Both the position numbers and the translations under genes were made by a program. From NCBI GenBank assembly GCA_021401465.1, contig JADDMT010000023.1, positions 62,001-126,000 on the forward strand: DNA of 64,000 bases. The letters are read 5' to 3'. The stretch is from Teratosphaeria epicoccoides. Taxonomy: Eukaryota > Ascomycota > Dothideomycetes > Mycosphaerellales > Teratosphaeriaceae. The notes below the pieces were generated by a model, which was not told the DNA's origin, made no database searches, and worked only from the letters and a program-made list of their open reading frames with translations. Positions 41,108 to 53,900 of the stretch are shown here, piece after piece. Each line of letters begins with the position of its first letter. The stretch's first letter is position 1.

Positions 41108-43830
41108 ATGGAGGCAAACCCGTCTGCGCCGGCCGCGACCGGTCATACGAAGCAGTACGTATTTGTGGACGAGTACAATCGACACAAGCGCTTGAAGGTT
41201 ATGCGCGCGTGCGATGGCTGCCGGAAACGCAAGATAAAGTGCGATGGTGCGCTCCAGAATGGACCTTGGCCATGCGGCGCCTGTCAACGACTCAAGCTCA
41301 AATGTGTCCCACCGACACTAGACCCTGATGATGAGCAACAGGCCTCACACACCACTGGGCCGGGGCAGATCAATTTTCAGGCCACGTCCTTTTCACATAC
41401 GCCTATCAAACCCGAAACAGCGCCACCACCCACGCAGAAACTTTACGAATGGCAACCCGGACCAAACATGCAGACTCATCACTCGAGCATGACCCAGGCT
41501 CTGGACAGTCAGATGTATGTGCCGCAATATTACCAATCCCAACATCTCGCAGGATTTGCAGATGGCGACTATCTCGCAGGCGCTGGGCACTATCAGCAGC
41601 GCATGCCGCCATCATTTGCGCGGACTCAGACAGAGGGCTCTCAAGGCGGCACTGAAGCCTCAGGGAGCTCTGGCGGCGATCCAAAAGAAGTCGATGCCAC
41701 GGTCAAAGAGCTCAGCACGCAGATGGGCGAATTATCCATAGATATCAACAGCAGTCTTCCATTCATTGCGAATGAGCGCAAAACTCTAGCCGAGACTCCA
41801 GCTGTAGAAGAGGTGGAAGTGCTCCTCCCAGCTTCTGTCGGTACTGATCCCACGGTCCGGATACCGCCTGAAATGATGCTCGACGAAGACCGTGCCGCGG
41901 ACTACTTTGGCTATTTCTTCAGCTTTATCTACCCCTATGTACCGGTTATCAATCGGAGCCATTTCTACGAGCAATGGAGATCAGCACGGCACTCAATCTC
42001 GCCATTACTACTAGAAGGCATCTTCGCGTGTGTCGCAGGATACCTGGACAAGCCAATCGAGGTGCGAAGATGGCTTGCACTAGCTGCAAGACACGAAGAG
42101 AGCTTCAAGGATGTGCCACGGCTGAGCACAATACAAGCGATGATACTGCTTACCAAAGCTCGCGAGTTTGTCCCAAAGCGTGGCTACTACTATCGTTCGT
42201 GGATGGCCGTTAAGTACATGACCACTATGGCATGCGACCTGGGACTTGACGAGCATCATGACAACCATCGCGGCACAAACAGATGCAAATTGAGCAAGTC
42301 TGATTGCTTGGTGCGAACTCGAATATGGCAGACATTATTTAATCTCGAGATTCTGGTTGGCGCTCCTCAAGCTCGCACGGATTATGACGTGGACATTGGC
42401 ACAATCGAGCTCGCAGAACCAACACCCAGCCCGGAGGTTGATGCGTTCGAGTTGTCTACATCCCGGAGGTTCACATATCTGGCTCAGTCTTTCCACAATG
42501 TCAAAATCACCAACAATCTCTGGCAAGGTCTGAAAAAGGTCAAAGATGACTGGGCACTGGACCCAGCCTTCGTTAGGCACAATGAAGACCTCTTCGTATG
42601 GGTGCGCGGGCTGCCCGCGGACATTCAAATTACCTGCCCAGAAGATGGCAGCCCGCCATACATCGGTGGCGACCATTTCGTGGCCTTTATCCACGTCTAC
42701 CATCATTTGGTTGTCATCATGCATTACCGTCCTCAACTCATGGCCATGTTGGAAAAGCGTGACCCGAATTTCAAGGACCCTCTCGAGGTCTGTCTGAAGT
42801 CTGCCTCGGAGATGTGCAGAATCCAGGAAGCTCTTGTGCGAGACTTCGGGATCCACGGCCTGCAGTTCATGCAGCGAGGTATCAACTTCAGTATTTACTG
42901 CGTGCTCACCTGTATGATGCTCCACTTGGTAAGTCCACGCATATATCACGACATCGCGCTTCCATTGACCTGAAGCAGGCAGCGATCACCTCACCCGATC
43001 CGGCGGTGAATTCTGATGCGAGGATGTACTTTACACGGCATATGCGGGTACTCGAGCAATGTATCATCAACGCCAGCCCTGACATGCAGATTCAGATCAA
43101 CGCGCTCCGTGAGGCTTTTAGCAATGACACGAGCAAGCCGTTTGAGCTGAAACCCAGCCTCGGTCTGCGAAGCCCATCAGTTGAACATCAGCCTACGCCG
43201 CCTGGAATTAGAGCGGTGCCTTCTAGCTCCTCCATTCATACCGGCGCAGTGTGGGCGACTCTGCAGGATGGATCGCCCTCAAAGACAATGAGTCCGTCGA
43301 ACGAGTATGGCCAGCCTTTCGACCACGTTGGAGTTACCAGCCAGCAGGGCTTGGGATGTCCGCCGAGAAGCTACCGAGCATCCTCAAACGATCAATACAC
43401 TCACCAAAGCTTCCAGAGTCTCACATCCTCCTCACAGGGTGATTATGGTCTGGAGCCGGTGATCAACAACGAGCAACAGCCCAGCCCAGTATGGGATCCC
43501 AGTCAGATTTTTCAGCAGTGGAACTCGGCATTTGGCGCCACCCAGCCTCCTTCCGCAGCGGCTCCGGCGCCGAACTCAGGGAGCTATCCACCTTGCGCGC
43601 CACAGATGAGCCAACAGCAATCGTCAGTCGGCCAGCAGAACATGTACGCTGCCCAGCAGATATCCGGCAACCCTGGTCAGTTGGTACCTGAGCCTGCAAT
43701 GGCGGCTATGCCGGTTGTCAGTCCGGCTATGTGGCAGGATGCATTCACAACCGCATTTGTATCAGGACATGGCAACAAGAGACATCGGCAAGAAGACCCA
43801 TACAGCCAGTATGCGAAGCGACGAGGCTGA
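41108..43830 (+). CDS. Zn2Cys6 transcription factor with fungal_trans domain
   Basis: Exons 41108-42928 and 42979-43830 are joined by a 50-bp intron; the product is 890 aa. The binuclear zinc cluster is at about residues 35-66 with spacing C-x2-C-x6-C-x10-C-x2-C-x6-C. It is preceded by QYVFVDEYNRHKRLKVMRA, a conserved lead-in in this subgroup. The middle homology region begins near LDEDRAADYFGYFFSFIYPY and includes VINRSHFYEQW, RGYYYRSWMAVKYMTTMACD and VRTRIWQTLFNLEIL. The C-terminal third is Gln/Pro/Ser-rich, probably an activation region, and ends with the basic sequence KRHRQEDPYSQYAKRRG. The regulated pathway cannot be told from sequence. The nearest genes, CIA2 and a decayed permease, give no firm hint. 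Confidence 0.92.
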
Positions 43831-44402
43831 TTGTCAAGTGGTTGACGATGCACTGCGGTTGACCGTGCAATCTTTGGTGTTGCTCGGGTGTGCTGCATGA
43901 AGCGGACTGAAATCGACCGTTCGAACGCCGGAGGCCGTTGTCTTATGCGAAAAGTCCTGCGCTCCGTCTGCTCGTTGTTGTCCTGTCATCCCGTTCACAG
44001 CTCGACCGGGGACTCTGCCGGATTTCTTCGTTCAACAAAACACAGTGCCGATCACTTGCCTTGACAGCACCCCGCAACGGAACGTGCGGGGCTCCATTAC
44101 TTGCGAGGTGCACTCGAGGGTGACTCGATGATCACCGTTTAGGTATGGTAGCGAATGGGAACAACTGATAGACAGAACTGTGGCGCATGACGCTTGGCAT
44201 GTCAGTCGCCCATATGGCAGGTCGACGATTCGCGATGATGCTTGCAGACACCGCAACGCATCAAAGGGGCACTGTTCCACCTCTTGATATCCAACATTCT
44301 TGTACATTATCTTGCACGCATTAGTCTCGCTGCAGTGCCCAAAAGCCATCAGTGCATGACCGATACATCTCTGCATTTCGACAGTATTAAGCAGCTTTCG
44401 CG
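43831..44402. other. Intergenic, no gene recognised
   Basis: About 570 bp between the Zn2Cys6 gene and the permease relic. No motif, repeat or RNA gene was identified. Confidence 0.4.
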
Positions 44403-45440
44403 ATGGTACTGCTGGACCGCGTACGAGCACGCCACGATGAGATTTGGCTAACGACAGCCTCACCAGAGCGTAGCTCGGATAAAGCTGTCGACGCCGTCCA
44501 TGCGGAAGTCGCGTCCGATGCAGAGCGGTCGCAGCAGGGATGGAGAATCCCCAAAGCCGACGGCGATGTAGCTATGGCCCTCTTCAACAATGCAAGGCAA
44601 ATACAGGAGCCGATCGACCTAGCAGAAGAGTAAAAGCTCTTCCGTAAAATCGACCTCATGATTCTACCTTATCTAGCAGTATGCTACGCCTTCTTCTACA
44701 TCGAAAAGACAACAATCTCCTACGCCGCAATCTTTGGCATCAAAGACGATCTCAACCTTGGTGGCGCAGAATACAACTGGCTGAGCTCGATTTCCTGCTT
44801 CGGGTTCCTGGCGTGGGCACTGCCGACAAATCTTCTCATACAGAGGCTGCCAGTCGGCCGATACTTGGGCGTCAATATCTTCTTGTGGGGTGCATTCCTG
44901 ATGCTGCAAGCTGCCGCGAGGGACTTCTCTGAGCTCGCTGCGCTCCGTGCTTTGGGCGGAGCTGCTGAAGCTTGCTAAGATCACTCGTTCATGCTGATCA
45001 CGAGTATGTGGTATACGAGACGACAGCAGCCTGTCAGAATGGGTAAGTTCTTCACGAAAGGAATGTAATGCACAGGCTCACATGCGTGTGTCATAGGGTT
45101 GTGGTATACCGCCAACGGCTTTGGCATAGCTTTGGGTGGCCTGCTGGGATTTGGCATTGGCAACATCAAGGGCGGTCTATTCACGAACGCGATTCTGTTC
45201 CTGGTCTACTACACAGGGAATATTGCGGGCCCGTTCTTCTACAAGACTTCTCAGGCGCCGACGTATGAGTTGGGAATCTGGTCGATGATTGTGTCCCATT
45301 TTCTTGAGGTGATCACGATTGTCGCATTGCGAAACCTCTTGGCCAGGGAGGACAAGCGCCGAGATAAAATTCAAGGCGGCCGGGACCAGATGAACATTAA
45401 TGCGAGTGCGTTTAATGGATCGAGAAAATCTGAAAATTAG
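44403..45440 (+). pseudogene. Dal5-type anion:cation symporter (MFS permease), disrupted
   Basis: The order of family blocks is clear: KIDLMILPYLAVCYAFFYIE, ISYAAIFGIKDDL, FGFLAWALPTNLLIQRLPVG and FLWGAFLMLQAAARDF. FMLITSMWYTRRQQPVRMG comes next; a 54-bp intron (45043-45096) follows, then LWYTANGFGIALGGLLGFGI. Three lesions are visible. A TAA at 44631-44633 falls just before the first membrane helix. A second TAA at 44976-44978 follows GAAEAC. At about 45170-45180 the sequence jumps from GIGNIKGGL to TNAILFLVYYTGNIAGPFFY, skipping roughly 200 residues that hold the middle and several C-terminal helices. The last part ends normally with LRNLLAREDKRRDKIQ. Intact members import allantoate, nicotinate or similar organic anions. 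This copy should be inactive. Confidence 0.85.
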
Positions 45441-46122
45441 ATATATCTATTAGATCGACTAGAGGTATTGTGTTCATCGTCCAATATCCTACGGCGAGAT
45501 TCCACACCCACGATGCTGTGCCCATGCCGGCGTGCACCTTACATCAACCTTTTCGCCCAGGGTCCAACTCGTTCTTAAAACAGATCTCATTGTCCGTGAA
45601 TGCATTGGCTTGCGCTTGCCATGTTAGGACTGGAAGCTTCACGTGCGTCAAAGGGCTTCAAGAATGCGTCGAGGCCCACGCAATATTCGTGCGGCTGGAC
45701 ATCAGATCCACGAACTATGGTCAGGAGATATGCGCTGTGATCGAGCTGTTCCACGACGAGGTGGAGAAGCTCCTGAAGATTTTGGAGTACGCCATCGTCT
45801 GGGTGCATTTACCCTGCTCTGAGAGTATGCAGGTCGAGAGAGTATGTCACGTGCAGCGACTGGTGAGGCACATGTAGTGAGGACATCCATGCAAGGAGCC
45901 TCATGCTCTTCTAACTTCTTCTTCCATGACTTACCTCGGCAATTGCGGGGAAGGCAGTGTATGTCCGCATTATGCCGCGCACCATGAATGGATTCGTTCG
46001 TCGACCAACTCGCTGCCGGACTTTCTTAGCCACAAGAAAGAGCTTCCGGCATCCAGGCTCAAGCTCGAGAGCTCCGACTCTTCGCAGCCGGGCGAGCACA
46101 CCTGCATACAGCTCTCACCAAC
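45441..46122. other. Intergenic, promoter of the MMSDH gene
   Basis: About 680 bp. Short ORFs occur on both strands without family features. Nothing else was seen. Confidence 0.4.
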
Positions 46123-47918
46123 ATGGCTGCTAGACGAGCTCTGTCATTGCAAACACTCCAGAAACTCGCTGTGCGACCGGCAGTTTCACGAACTCCCAAA
46201 ATGCCTCAACGACTCGACGTCACCCAAACCGCACGCCGACGCATCCACGCAACGAGTGCCCACCTTGCCTCCTCCCAAACCCAAGCCGCAGCCGCCACTT
46301 CTTCCGCTGGTCCTTCACCTGATTCATATCCAACGACCCACGATGCGATTCGACAGCCCGTTGATACCCAGCACTTCATTGATAACCAGTTCATCCCCTC
46401 AGAAACATCGCAATGGATCGACCTGCACGACCCGGCGACCAACAGCTTGGTCACCCGCGTACCTCAGAATACTGATGCAGAGATGAAGGCTGCTGTAGAC
46501 AGCGCAGAGAAGGCGTTTCCGGGATGGAGGGCGACAAGTGTATTGGCAAGACAACAAATCATGTTCAAATACGTGGCTCTGATCCGAGAGCATTGGGATA
46601 GATTGGCTGCATCGATCACGTTGGAGCAGGGCAAGACATTTGCGGATGCCAAGGGTGATGTGCTGAGGGGTCTGCAAGTTGCGGAAACGTCTTGTGCGGT
46701 TACAACTCAAATGACCGGCGAGGTGTTGGAGGTGGCTAAAGACATGGAGACGAGGTCGTACCGCGAGCCGTTGGGTGTGGTAGCTGCAATCTGTCCATTC
46801 AACTTCCCTGCCATGATCCCGCTGTGGACAATTCCAATCGCCGCAGTTGCAGGCAACACCTGCATCATCAAGCCCTCTGAGCGTGACCCTGGTGCGTGTA
46901 TGATACTGGCCGAGTTGGCGGCGAAGGCTGGCTTCCCGCCGGGCGTTATCAACATCATTCACGGCGCAGCCAAGACCGTGGACTTCATCCTCGACGAGCC
47001 TCGCATCAAGGCCGTCTCGTTTGTCGGCAGCAACAAGGCAGGCGAGTATATCTACCAGCGAGCTTCAGCAAATGGCAAGCGTGTGCAAGCCAACCTCGGT
47101 GCAAAGAACCACGCAGCTGTGCTACCGGACTGCAATAAGAACCAGGCTCTCAACGCCATTGCCGGTGCTGCGTTTGGTGCTGCTGGGCAGAGGTGTATGG
47201 CGCTCTCTACCCTCGTCCTTGTTGGTGAGACGAAGAACTGGGCACCAGAGATCGCTGAGCGTGCTAAGCAGCTGAAAATGGATGGCGGCTTCGAGCAGGG
47301 CACCGACCTTGGTCCTGTGATCTCTCCCCAGGCCAAGGACAGGATCAACTCCCTCATTGACAGTGCTGAGAAGGAAGGCGCGACCATTGTTCTCGATGGC
47401 AGGAACGCGAAGCCAAAGTCCGGCAAGTACCCTGACGGCAACTGGGTCGGGCCTACCATTATCGCAAACGTGACGAGGGATATGACATGCTACAAGGAGG
47501 AAATCTTCGGACCGGTGCTCGTGTGTCTGAATGTGGATACATTGGATGATGCGATCGAACTTATCAACGCGAATGAGTATGGTAATGGCGTTGCGGTCTT
47601 CACCACCTCTGGCGCATCCGCGACGTATTTCCAGAAGAAAATTGAGGCTGGACAGGTCGGTATCAATGTTCCCATCCCGGTGCCGTTGCCGATGTTCAGC
47701 TTCACGGGCAATAAGAAGTCTGTGGCTGGCGGAGTAAGTTGATACATCCGTTTCACCGTGGGTATGAGCATATGCTAACGCTCGCGCAGGGAGCCAACAC
47801 CTTCTACGGCAAGCCGGGTCTGCAGTTTTATACTCAGCAGAAGACTGTCACGAGCTTTTGGAGCGCGCAAGATGCTACGAGCATGAGGTCTGATGTTGCC
47901 ATGCCCACACATTCGTAA
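46123..47918 (+). CDS. Methylmalonate-semialdehyde dehydrogenase (acylating), mitochondrial
   Basis: Exons 46123-47733 and 47790-47918 are joined by a 56-bp intron (GTAAGT...GCGCAG); the product is 579 aa. The N-terminal 60 residues are Arg/Ser/Ala-rich and look like a mitochondrial presequence. The ALDH6 signature is clear: ICPFNFPAMIPLWTIPIAAV, KPSERDPGACMILAELA, VSFVGSNKAGEYIYQRA and FGAAGQRCMALST with the catalytic cysteine. It continues with YKEEIFGPVL and, across the junction, GGGANTFYGKPGLQFYTQQK. The enzyme converts methylmalonate or malonate semialdehyde to propionyl- or acetyl-CoA with NAD and CoA in valine, thymine and beta-alanine breakdown. It acts in the mitochondrial matrix. 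The CoA-dependent family lacks the general-base glutamate of other ALDHs. Confidence 0.95.
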
Positions 47919-48468
47919 ATTGCCCGAGGACAGTTGGTAGCAAGCCTGCGCCATTGGTACCGCAGCTTATCCGTTGGATCTGATCAACGGCAAAGACATG
48001 ATTCGCATTGCATTGAACACGTCTCTGGTCCTCGAATCCTTCGATCCTTTCACCGAGGCGTGCCGCGTCCAGCGACGTTTCCGTTTGCCGGAACCCCCCC
48101 GAGCCGTGATGTTGCAGATGTCAGGTACCAGCAGCACATTGACGATTCGCTCGAGATGCCTTGAGCAATGCGCTGAATGCCAAGTCTTTGTAAATACAGC
48201 GCTGTCACATGCATTCCTCGAACCACCTTCCTAATGAGGAGATGCCTGATTCCTTGAGAATCTGAGATTCCGTAGATTTCGATTGGAGAGTGGGGCTGGG
48301 AAGAAGCTTGGACATTTCGATTGGCGGCTGAAGTTAGGCCAGCTTGCAACATCGGACTTCTGGCGTAGTTACTTATAACCCGCAGGGTCCTGTCTTCCAG
48401 AAGTCTCAATTTGCGCGATCCCATTCCATTCCTTCATTGCTTTTTGATACTGGCGGACAATCGCGACA
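47919..48468. promoter_or_regulatory. Promoter region of the calnexin gene
   Basis: About 550 bp between the MMSDH stop codon and the calnexin start. I did not find a clear unfolded-protein-response element by eye. Confidence 0.4.
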
Positions 48469-50314
48469 ATGCGTGTCCAGACCTACCTTCCTCTGGCACT
48501 CGCCGCTCTTGCCCGCGCTGATGTCGCCGACGACGCTGCCTCCGCCGCTGGTGAGGCTTCCAGCTCCGCTGCCTCCGCCGTCGAGTCGGTGACATCGAGC
48601 GTGGTCAACAAGCCGACCTTCACTGTACGTGTCACTACCGTCGACCATCTGCTAGTCTAAGCTGACCCCATTCCCAGCCCACCATCCTGAAAGCACCCTT
48701 CTTCGAGCAGTTCACCGACGACTGGGAGGGCAGATGGCAAGCCAGCCACGCCAAGAAGGAGAACACCGAGGAGGAGTGGCAGTACGTCGGTACCTGGAGC
48801 GTCGAGGAGCCCACCGTCCTCCGTGGCATCGACGGCGACAAAGGTCTTGTGCTCAAGGACAAGGCTGCTCACCACGCCATCTCCGCCAAGTTCCCAAAAA
48901 CGCTTAACAACAAGGGTAACACCCTCGTTGTTCAATACGAGGTCAAGCCTCAAGCGGGTCTTGAGTGCGGTGGTGCTTACCTGAAGCTCCTCCAAGACAA
49001 CAAGGCCCTCCATGCCGACGAGTTCTCCAACGCCTCGCCATACATCATCATGTTCGGTCCCGACAAGTGCGGTGCCACCAACAAGGTCCACTTCATCTTC
49101 CGTCACAAGAACCCGAAGACTGGCGAGTACGAGGAGAAGCATCTGAAGAGCCCGCCAGCTGCCCGCGTCGTCAAGACCACGTCTCTGTACACCCTGATCG
49201 TCCGGCCTGACCAGACCTTCGAGATCAAGATTGATGGCGCTAGCGTCAAGAACGGCACTCTCCTTGAGGATTTCAGCCCAGCTGTCAACCCAGACAAGGA
49301 GATCGACGACCCTAAGGACAAGAAGCCAGAGGACTGGGTCGATGAGGCAAAGATCGTAGACCCAGAGGCCACGAAGCCAGAGGACTGGGACGAGGATGCG
49401 CCATATGAGATCGTTGACGAGGCCGCCGAGAAGCCTGACGACTGGCTTGACAACGAGCCCCTCACCATCCCCGACCCAGAGGCTGAGAAGCCAGAGGACT
49501 GGGATGACGAGGAGGATGGCGACTGGATACCGCCGACTGTGCCCAACCCGAAGTGCCAGGAGGTCTCCGGCTGTGGCCCATGGGAGAAGCCGATGATCCG
49601 CAACCCAGACTACAAGGGCAAGTGGACTGCACCAATGATCGACAACCCGGCCTACAAGGGCGTCTGGCAGCCAAAGAAGATCAAGAACCCTGACTACTTC
49701 GAGGACAAGAAGCCGGCGAACTTTGAGCCAATGGGCGCGGTGAGTACATGACGAGCCTTGTGCAGATGGATTTTGTACTGATTACCTGGCAGATCGGCTT
49801 CGAGCTTTGGACAATGCAGAACGACATCCTCTTTGACAACATTTACATCGGCCACTCCGTCGAGGACGCACTCGCGCTCCAGAAGGCGACTTTTGACGTC
49901 AAGATCGCGGTCGAGAAGGAAGAAGAGGAGAAGTCCAAGCCGAAGAAGGATGAGAGCAAGCCGGAGAGCCCATCTGATCTGAAGTTCCTCGACGACCCGG
50001 TCTTGTACATCAAGGAGAAGTGGGCTCTGTTCTACACAATCGCCCAGCGCGACCCGATCGAGGCCGTCAAGTTCGTCCCAGAGGTCGCTGGCAGTCTGGC
50101 CGTTGGTGTCCTCACACTCTTGGTTCTGCTCGGTGCCCTGGTCGGCGGTGGAGCCAAGGCTGCACCTTCCAAGGAGCAGGTCACCGCTCAGGCGCAGAAG
50201 GCCAAGGACCAAGCTGAGAAGCTCAAGGATCAGGCTGCTGCGGCTGTTGCCAGTGGGAGCGAGAAGGTGTCGGATGAGGTCAACAAGCGGACTACTAGGA
50301 GTAGCGCGCAATAG
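48469..50314 (+). CDS. Calnexin, ER lectin chaperone
   Basis: Three exons (48469-48624, 48678-49739, 49793-50314) are separated by two 53-bp introns; the product is 579 aa. A signal peptide is followed by the lectin domain with PFFEQFTDDWEGRWQASHAK, CGGAYLKLLQ, YIIMFGPDKCG and HFIFRHKNPKTGEYEEKHLK. The P-domain shows four type-1 repeats of the KPEDWD kind. Type-2 repeats such as GKWTAPMIDNPAYKGVWQP and IKNPDYFED follow. IGFELWTMQNDILFDNIYIG closes the lectin fold. One transmembrane helix (AVGVLTLLVLLGALVGGG) and a charged cytosolic tail follow. It binds monoglucosylated N-glycans on newly made glycoproteins and retains them in the ER with PDI-family partners. It is a functional partner of ERO1, about 20 kb away. 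Confidence 0.97.
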
Positions 50315-50986
50315 ACACCTTGAGGTTGTGGAAGAGGATAGCTTGGTGGAGGGAGAGGTGGGCAGTAATGCGATGATTGTGCTCTGCCTTGAGGACATCT
50401 ATCTGTAACCTGGGTCATGGGGTGAAGGGCTATCTGCGAGGCACTTTGCGTTTCTGCGCAGGATGAGAGGTGCATCAGTAGCCATGTGCGAAGGCGGCAC
50501 CATGTACAAAAGCGAGCGAATCCAGCGACCGTTCTTGTGAGCTATATTTCCGCTTGGTGTACGTCCCGTGTCAAATTTCAGAGGTTGTTCAATGAATTTC
50601 TTGCGGTCTTTGATCACCAAAGATGACCTATTTAGATGACGCAGAAGAAGCACGTATGCGATGTGCTAATGGACCTCTTGCAAACGTATCGAACAGTATT
50701 GACCAGGAAGATGGCGGCCTACTTGAAGTAGAGCTCTGTTATGGACACAGTCCTAATTGCTTGTGACTTGTTCGAACGTACCTGGGTCGCCATATATACA
50801 CCATCTCCCAATGTACAAGGTATGGATACACAGCTCGCTGATCTACCTACCTTCCTACCACGCTGCGAAGCCGCAATATGCCGAAGATCAACCTGCCGAG
50901 ATCACACGGCACTCATACCAATCGCAAGCGTATTCCAACCTTCGTCTCCAAGCTCCCCGAAACACAAGCATCCACACATCACCACT
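50315..50986. other. Intergenic, convergent 3' ends of calnexin and FUN30
   Basis: About 670 bp. The plus ORF at 50741-51388 overlaps the FUN30 coding region antisense and is not called. Confidence 0.5.
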
Positions 50987-53900
50987 TCAAAATCTCGCCT
51001 GCTTAGACGCAACCTTGACCCCCTTACTCTCCATCCCCGCCTTGAAAGCATCTTTCAGATCGTCCCTCGCCTCCTCTTCCACCTGATCCACACCACTTTT
51101 CTCCTCCTTCTTCTGCAACGACTCCAAGAACATCTTCTCGACCATCTGCTCGCCCTGCTTCTCCTTCTGCCCTGCCTCCGTGGCCGAAGCAGCCTCACCA
51201 GCAACCCGCTCATCGAGCGCCAGCTTCGACTCGCCCAGAGCATGAATTTGCTCCTCGATGGTGCCCTTGGTCACGAGTCGCGTGACTTCAACCTCCCGAG
51301 TCTGCCCAACGCGATGAGCGCGATTCTCAGCTTGGATATCATCTTGAGGATTAAAGCCAGAGTCGAAGATGATGACTTTGTTTGCTGACGCCAAGTTGAT
51401 ACCCGCGCCGCCGGCTTTGGTCGACAGCATGAAGACTGGAATCTCTGGCTCCGAGTTGAACTTGTCAATCATGTCTTGCCGCATGTCCATTTTCGTAGAG
51501 CCGTCCAGACGCATGTACTTGATTTGGAGGGTCTCGAGCACGGCTTCGAGGATGCTCATCAGCGTGGTGAACTGCGAGAAGACCAAAACGCGATCACCGT
51601 TCTTCGCATAACCCGTGACAAGCTCTTTGAACTTCTGTACTTTGGCGCAGTCCATCCACGGCTGCTTCTTTAACAAGTATTTGTTTAAGAATGGTCGCTC
51701 TTCGCAGAACTTGTGGAGGGCGTAGTCGCCACCTTTGAGGTTTTGACCAGTGTTCGCGTCACCTGTGAGATAGTCCTTGACCATCTGGGGCTTGTTTCCC
51801 GTCCACTCCTCGCTCTTGAGCAGCAATGCAACGATCTTATCGATTTTCTTGTCATCATAATGGCGTCGTGCCAATAGTGGATGGATGGCAGCTTGGCGAA
51901 GCGCCATTAGAATGTTGGAGCTATCTTTCTTGGCACCAGCAGCGGCTTTGCCCTTGGCGACAGCCTTCTCGGCGAACACCCGTTGCGCCTCTTCGACGAG
52001 GCCATAGTAGTATGCAGCTTGTGAGTCAGTCATGTCGCACCATTCGATGCGGCTGTGCTTCGCAGGCAAGTCCAAGACCTGTGCCTTCTTACGTCGCAAG
52101 ATGAACGGCGTCATCATCGTGCGCGCACGAGCGATTCGCTCAGCAGACAGCAGTGCAGCATGGTCAGCATCCTTGGTGGTAGCTTTGTGCTTGAAAATGA
52201 AGTCAAGCTGGTCGCGCTTCTCCCTGAAAAGGTCGGGCATGATGAAAGCTAATATCGCGACGAGCTCCTGTAGATTATTCTGGAGCGGCGTACCTGTCAA
52301 GAGCACCTTGAAGTCGGCCGGGATCCTGACGAGCTCGCCATACCTTTGGCTCTTCGGATTGCGCAGCTGGTGTGCTTCGTCGTAAACGCAAACCGAGGGG
52401 CTGAGTCGCCGCAAGAATTTGTTGTCATCAGGCTTCGTGCACATATCGTAAGTGGTAACGACAACATCGATTGTGCTGAAGTCCTCGTTGATGGCATATT
52501 GCAGCTCGCCTCGCTGAGCTTGGCTACCATAGTACGGGACCACCTTCATGGAAGGAGCAAAGCGTTGAAACTCCCGAAGCCAGTTCTCGAGAGTGGAACC
52601 AGGCACTATGACTAGATGCACACCATCTAATTCCTGAGTCTGCAAGTATGCAAGGAATGAGATGACCTGACAAGTCTTTCCCAGACCCATGTCGTCCGCC
52701 AAGATGCAAGAAATCTTCTTCTGGAAAAGCAGGTTAAGCCAATTCAAGCCTACAAGCTGGTAGTCCTTCAGCTCAAACTCGCCCATGTTCTCCGGCTGTC
52801 GCAGAAAGCGTCCCTTAGACTTCTTCTTCGGCATCGGAGCGTCCTCGGCTGAAAGTGAGCTGGCCGGCGTGCCAATGCCAGAGTCGTGGGCCTCATCCAA
52901 TTTCACTAGCTGAAGCTCGCCGTTCCCCTCCCCAACGCCCCAGCTCTTCAGCGTCTGCTGGATAGGCTTTGCGATCTTCTCGCACTCGGCCACAAGCTCA
53001 TCTACGGCATCGTAGCCCTCCCACATCTCACTGCAGTCTTCGACAATCTTTTCACCGACTGCCCGCTTTTTGGACCTTTTGCCGGATTTGGTCTCGGGTG
53101 CATTAGAGACTGCACGCACTTCGTCTAAGCTAGTGAAGGGCCGCTTGCAGATCACAAGCTCAACGACGTCCTCCGGTTGTGCAGAAAGGTCGGCGAGATC
53201 ACGACGGGAGCACTGATTGAAGAACTTGAGTAAGCGTGCCTCGGACCAGACATCTGCGGACTGCACTTCCTCGCTCGCGTCACGGCCGACGGCAGAATCA
53301 TCCTCCTCATCGTCTTCGTCATCATCAATGATGATAGCTTTCTGCCGCTGCTTGACCTTCTGTTGAACAGCAGCAGCGGGTGCCGAGGAGGGCGGCGTAG
53401 GAGAGCGCACTGGTCGTCGGCCCTGCAATAAGCGGCCACGCTGAGGCTTGGGGCCCTCATTCTCATCATCGTCGTCCAGTCCGACCACGTCAGTCGGCTG
53501 CGATTGCTTGCGCTGCGGCTGTTTGTGCTGCGCATACCTTTCAGCAATGCTCTGTGCCGGCTTCTTGACCTCTTGCCTGGCCATCGACTTCACTGGCTGG
53601 GATGATCGCTGAGACAAGGCCGGCTTCCTTGCCATAGCCACGCCACGTCTTGCCGGTGGGCTCATGGCACTAAGCTCATCAGCATCGTCTGATGCAATCA
53701 GCGCAAGCTCTTCGTTATCTCCCAGCCAGACCATGGCGTCTTGCTTGTGAAGACTATTCTTCTTTAGAGCCTCGTAGCATCGCTGCACGCTCTCGTGTGA
53801 CATTATTCTCTGCATATCCTCAATCAATTTACGCGTGTTGTAATCCTCAATATCATCTAATGTCATTTGTCTAGCGGATGGTTGACTGGCGTTGCCATTT

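Noticed and set aside
45470..45877. Plus ORF of 135 aa upstream of the MMSDH gene
   Set aside because: Composition looks random, no homology is recalled, and a similar-size ORF lies on the opposite strand.
50741..51388. Plus ORF of 215 aa
   Set aside because: Its 3' half is antisense to the FUN30 C-terminus and its translation is leucine-rich shadow sequence.
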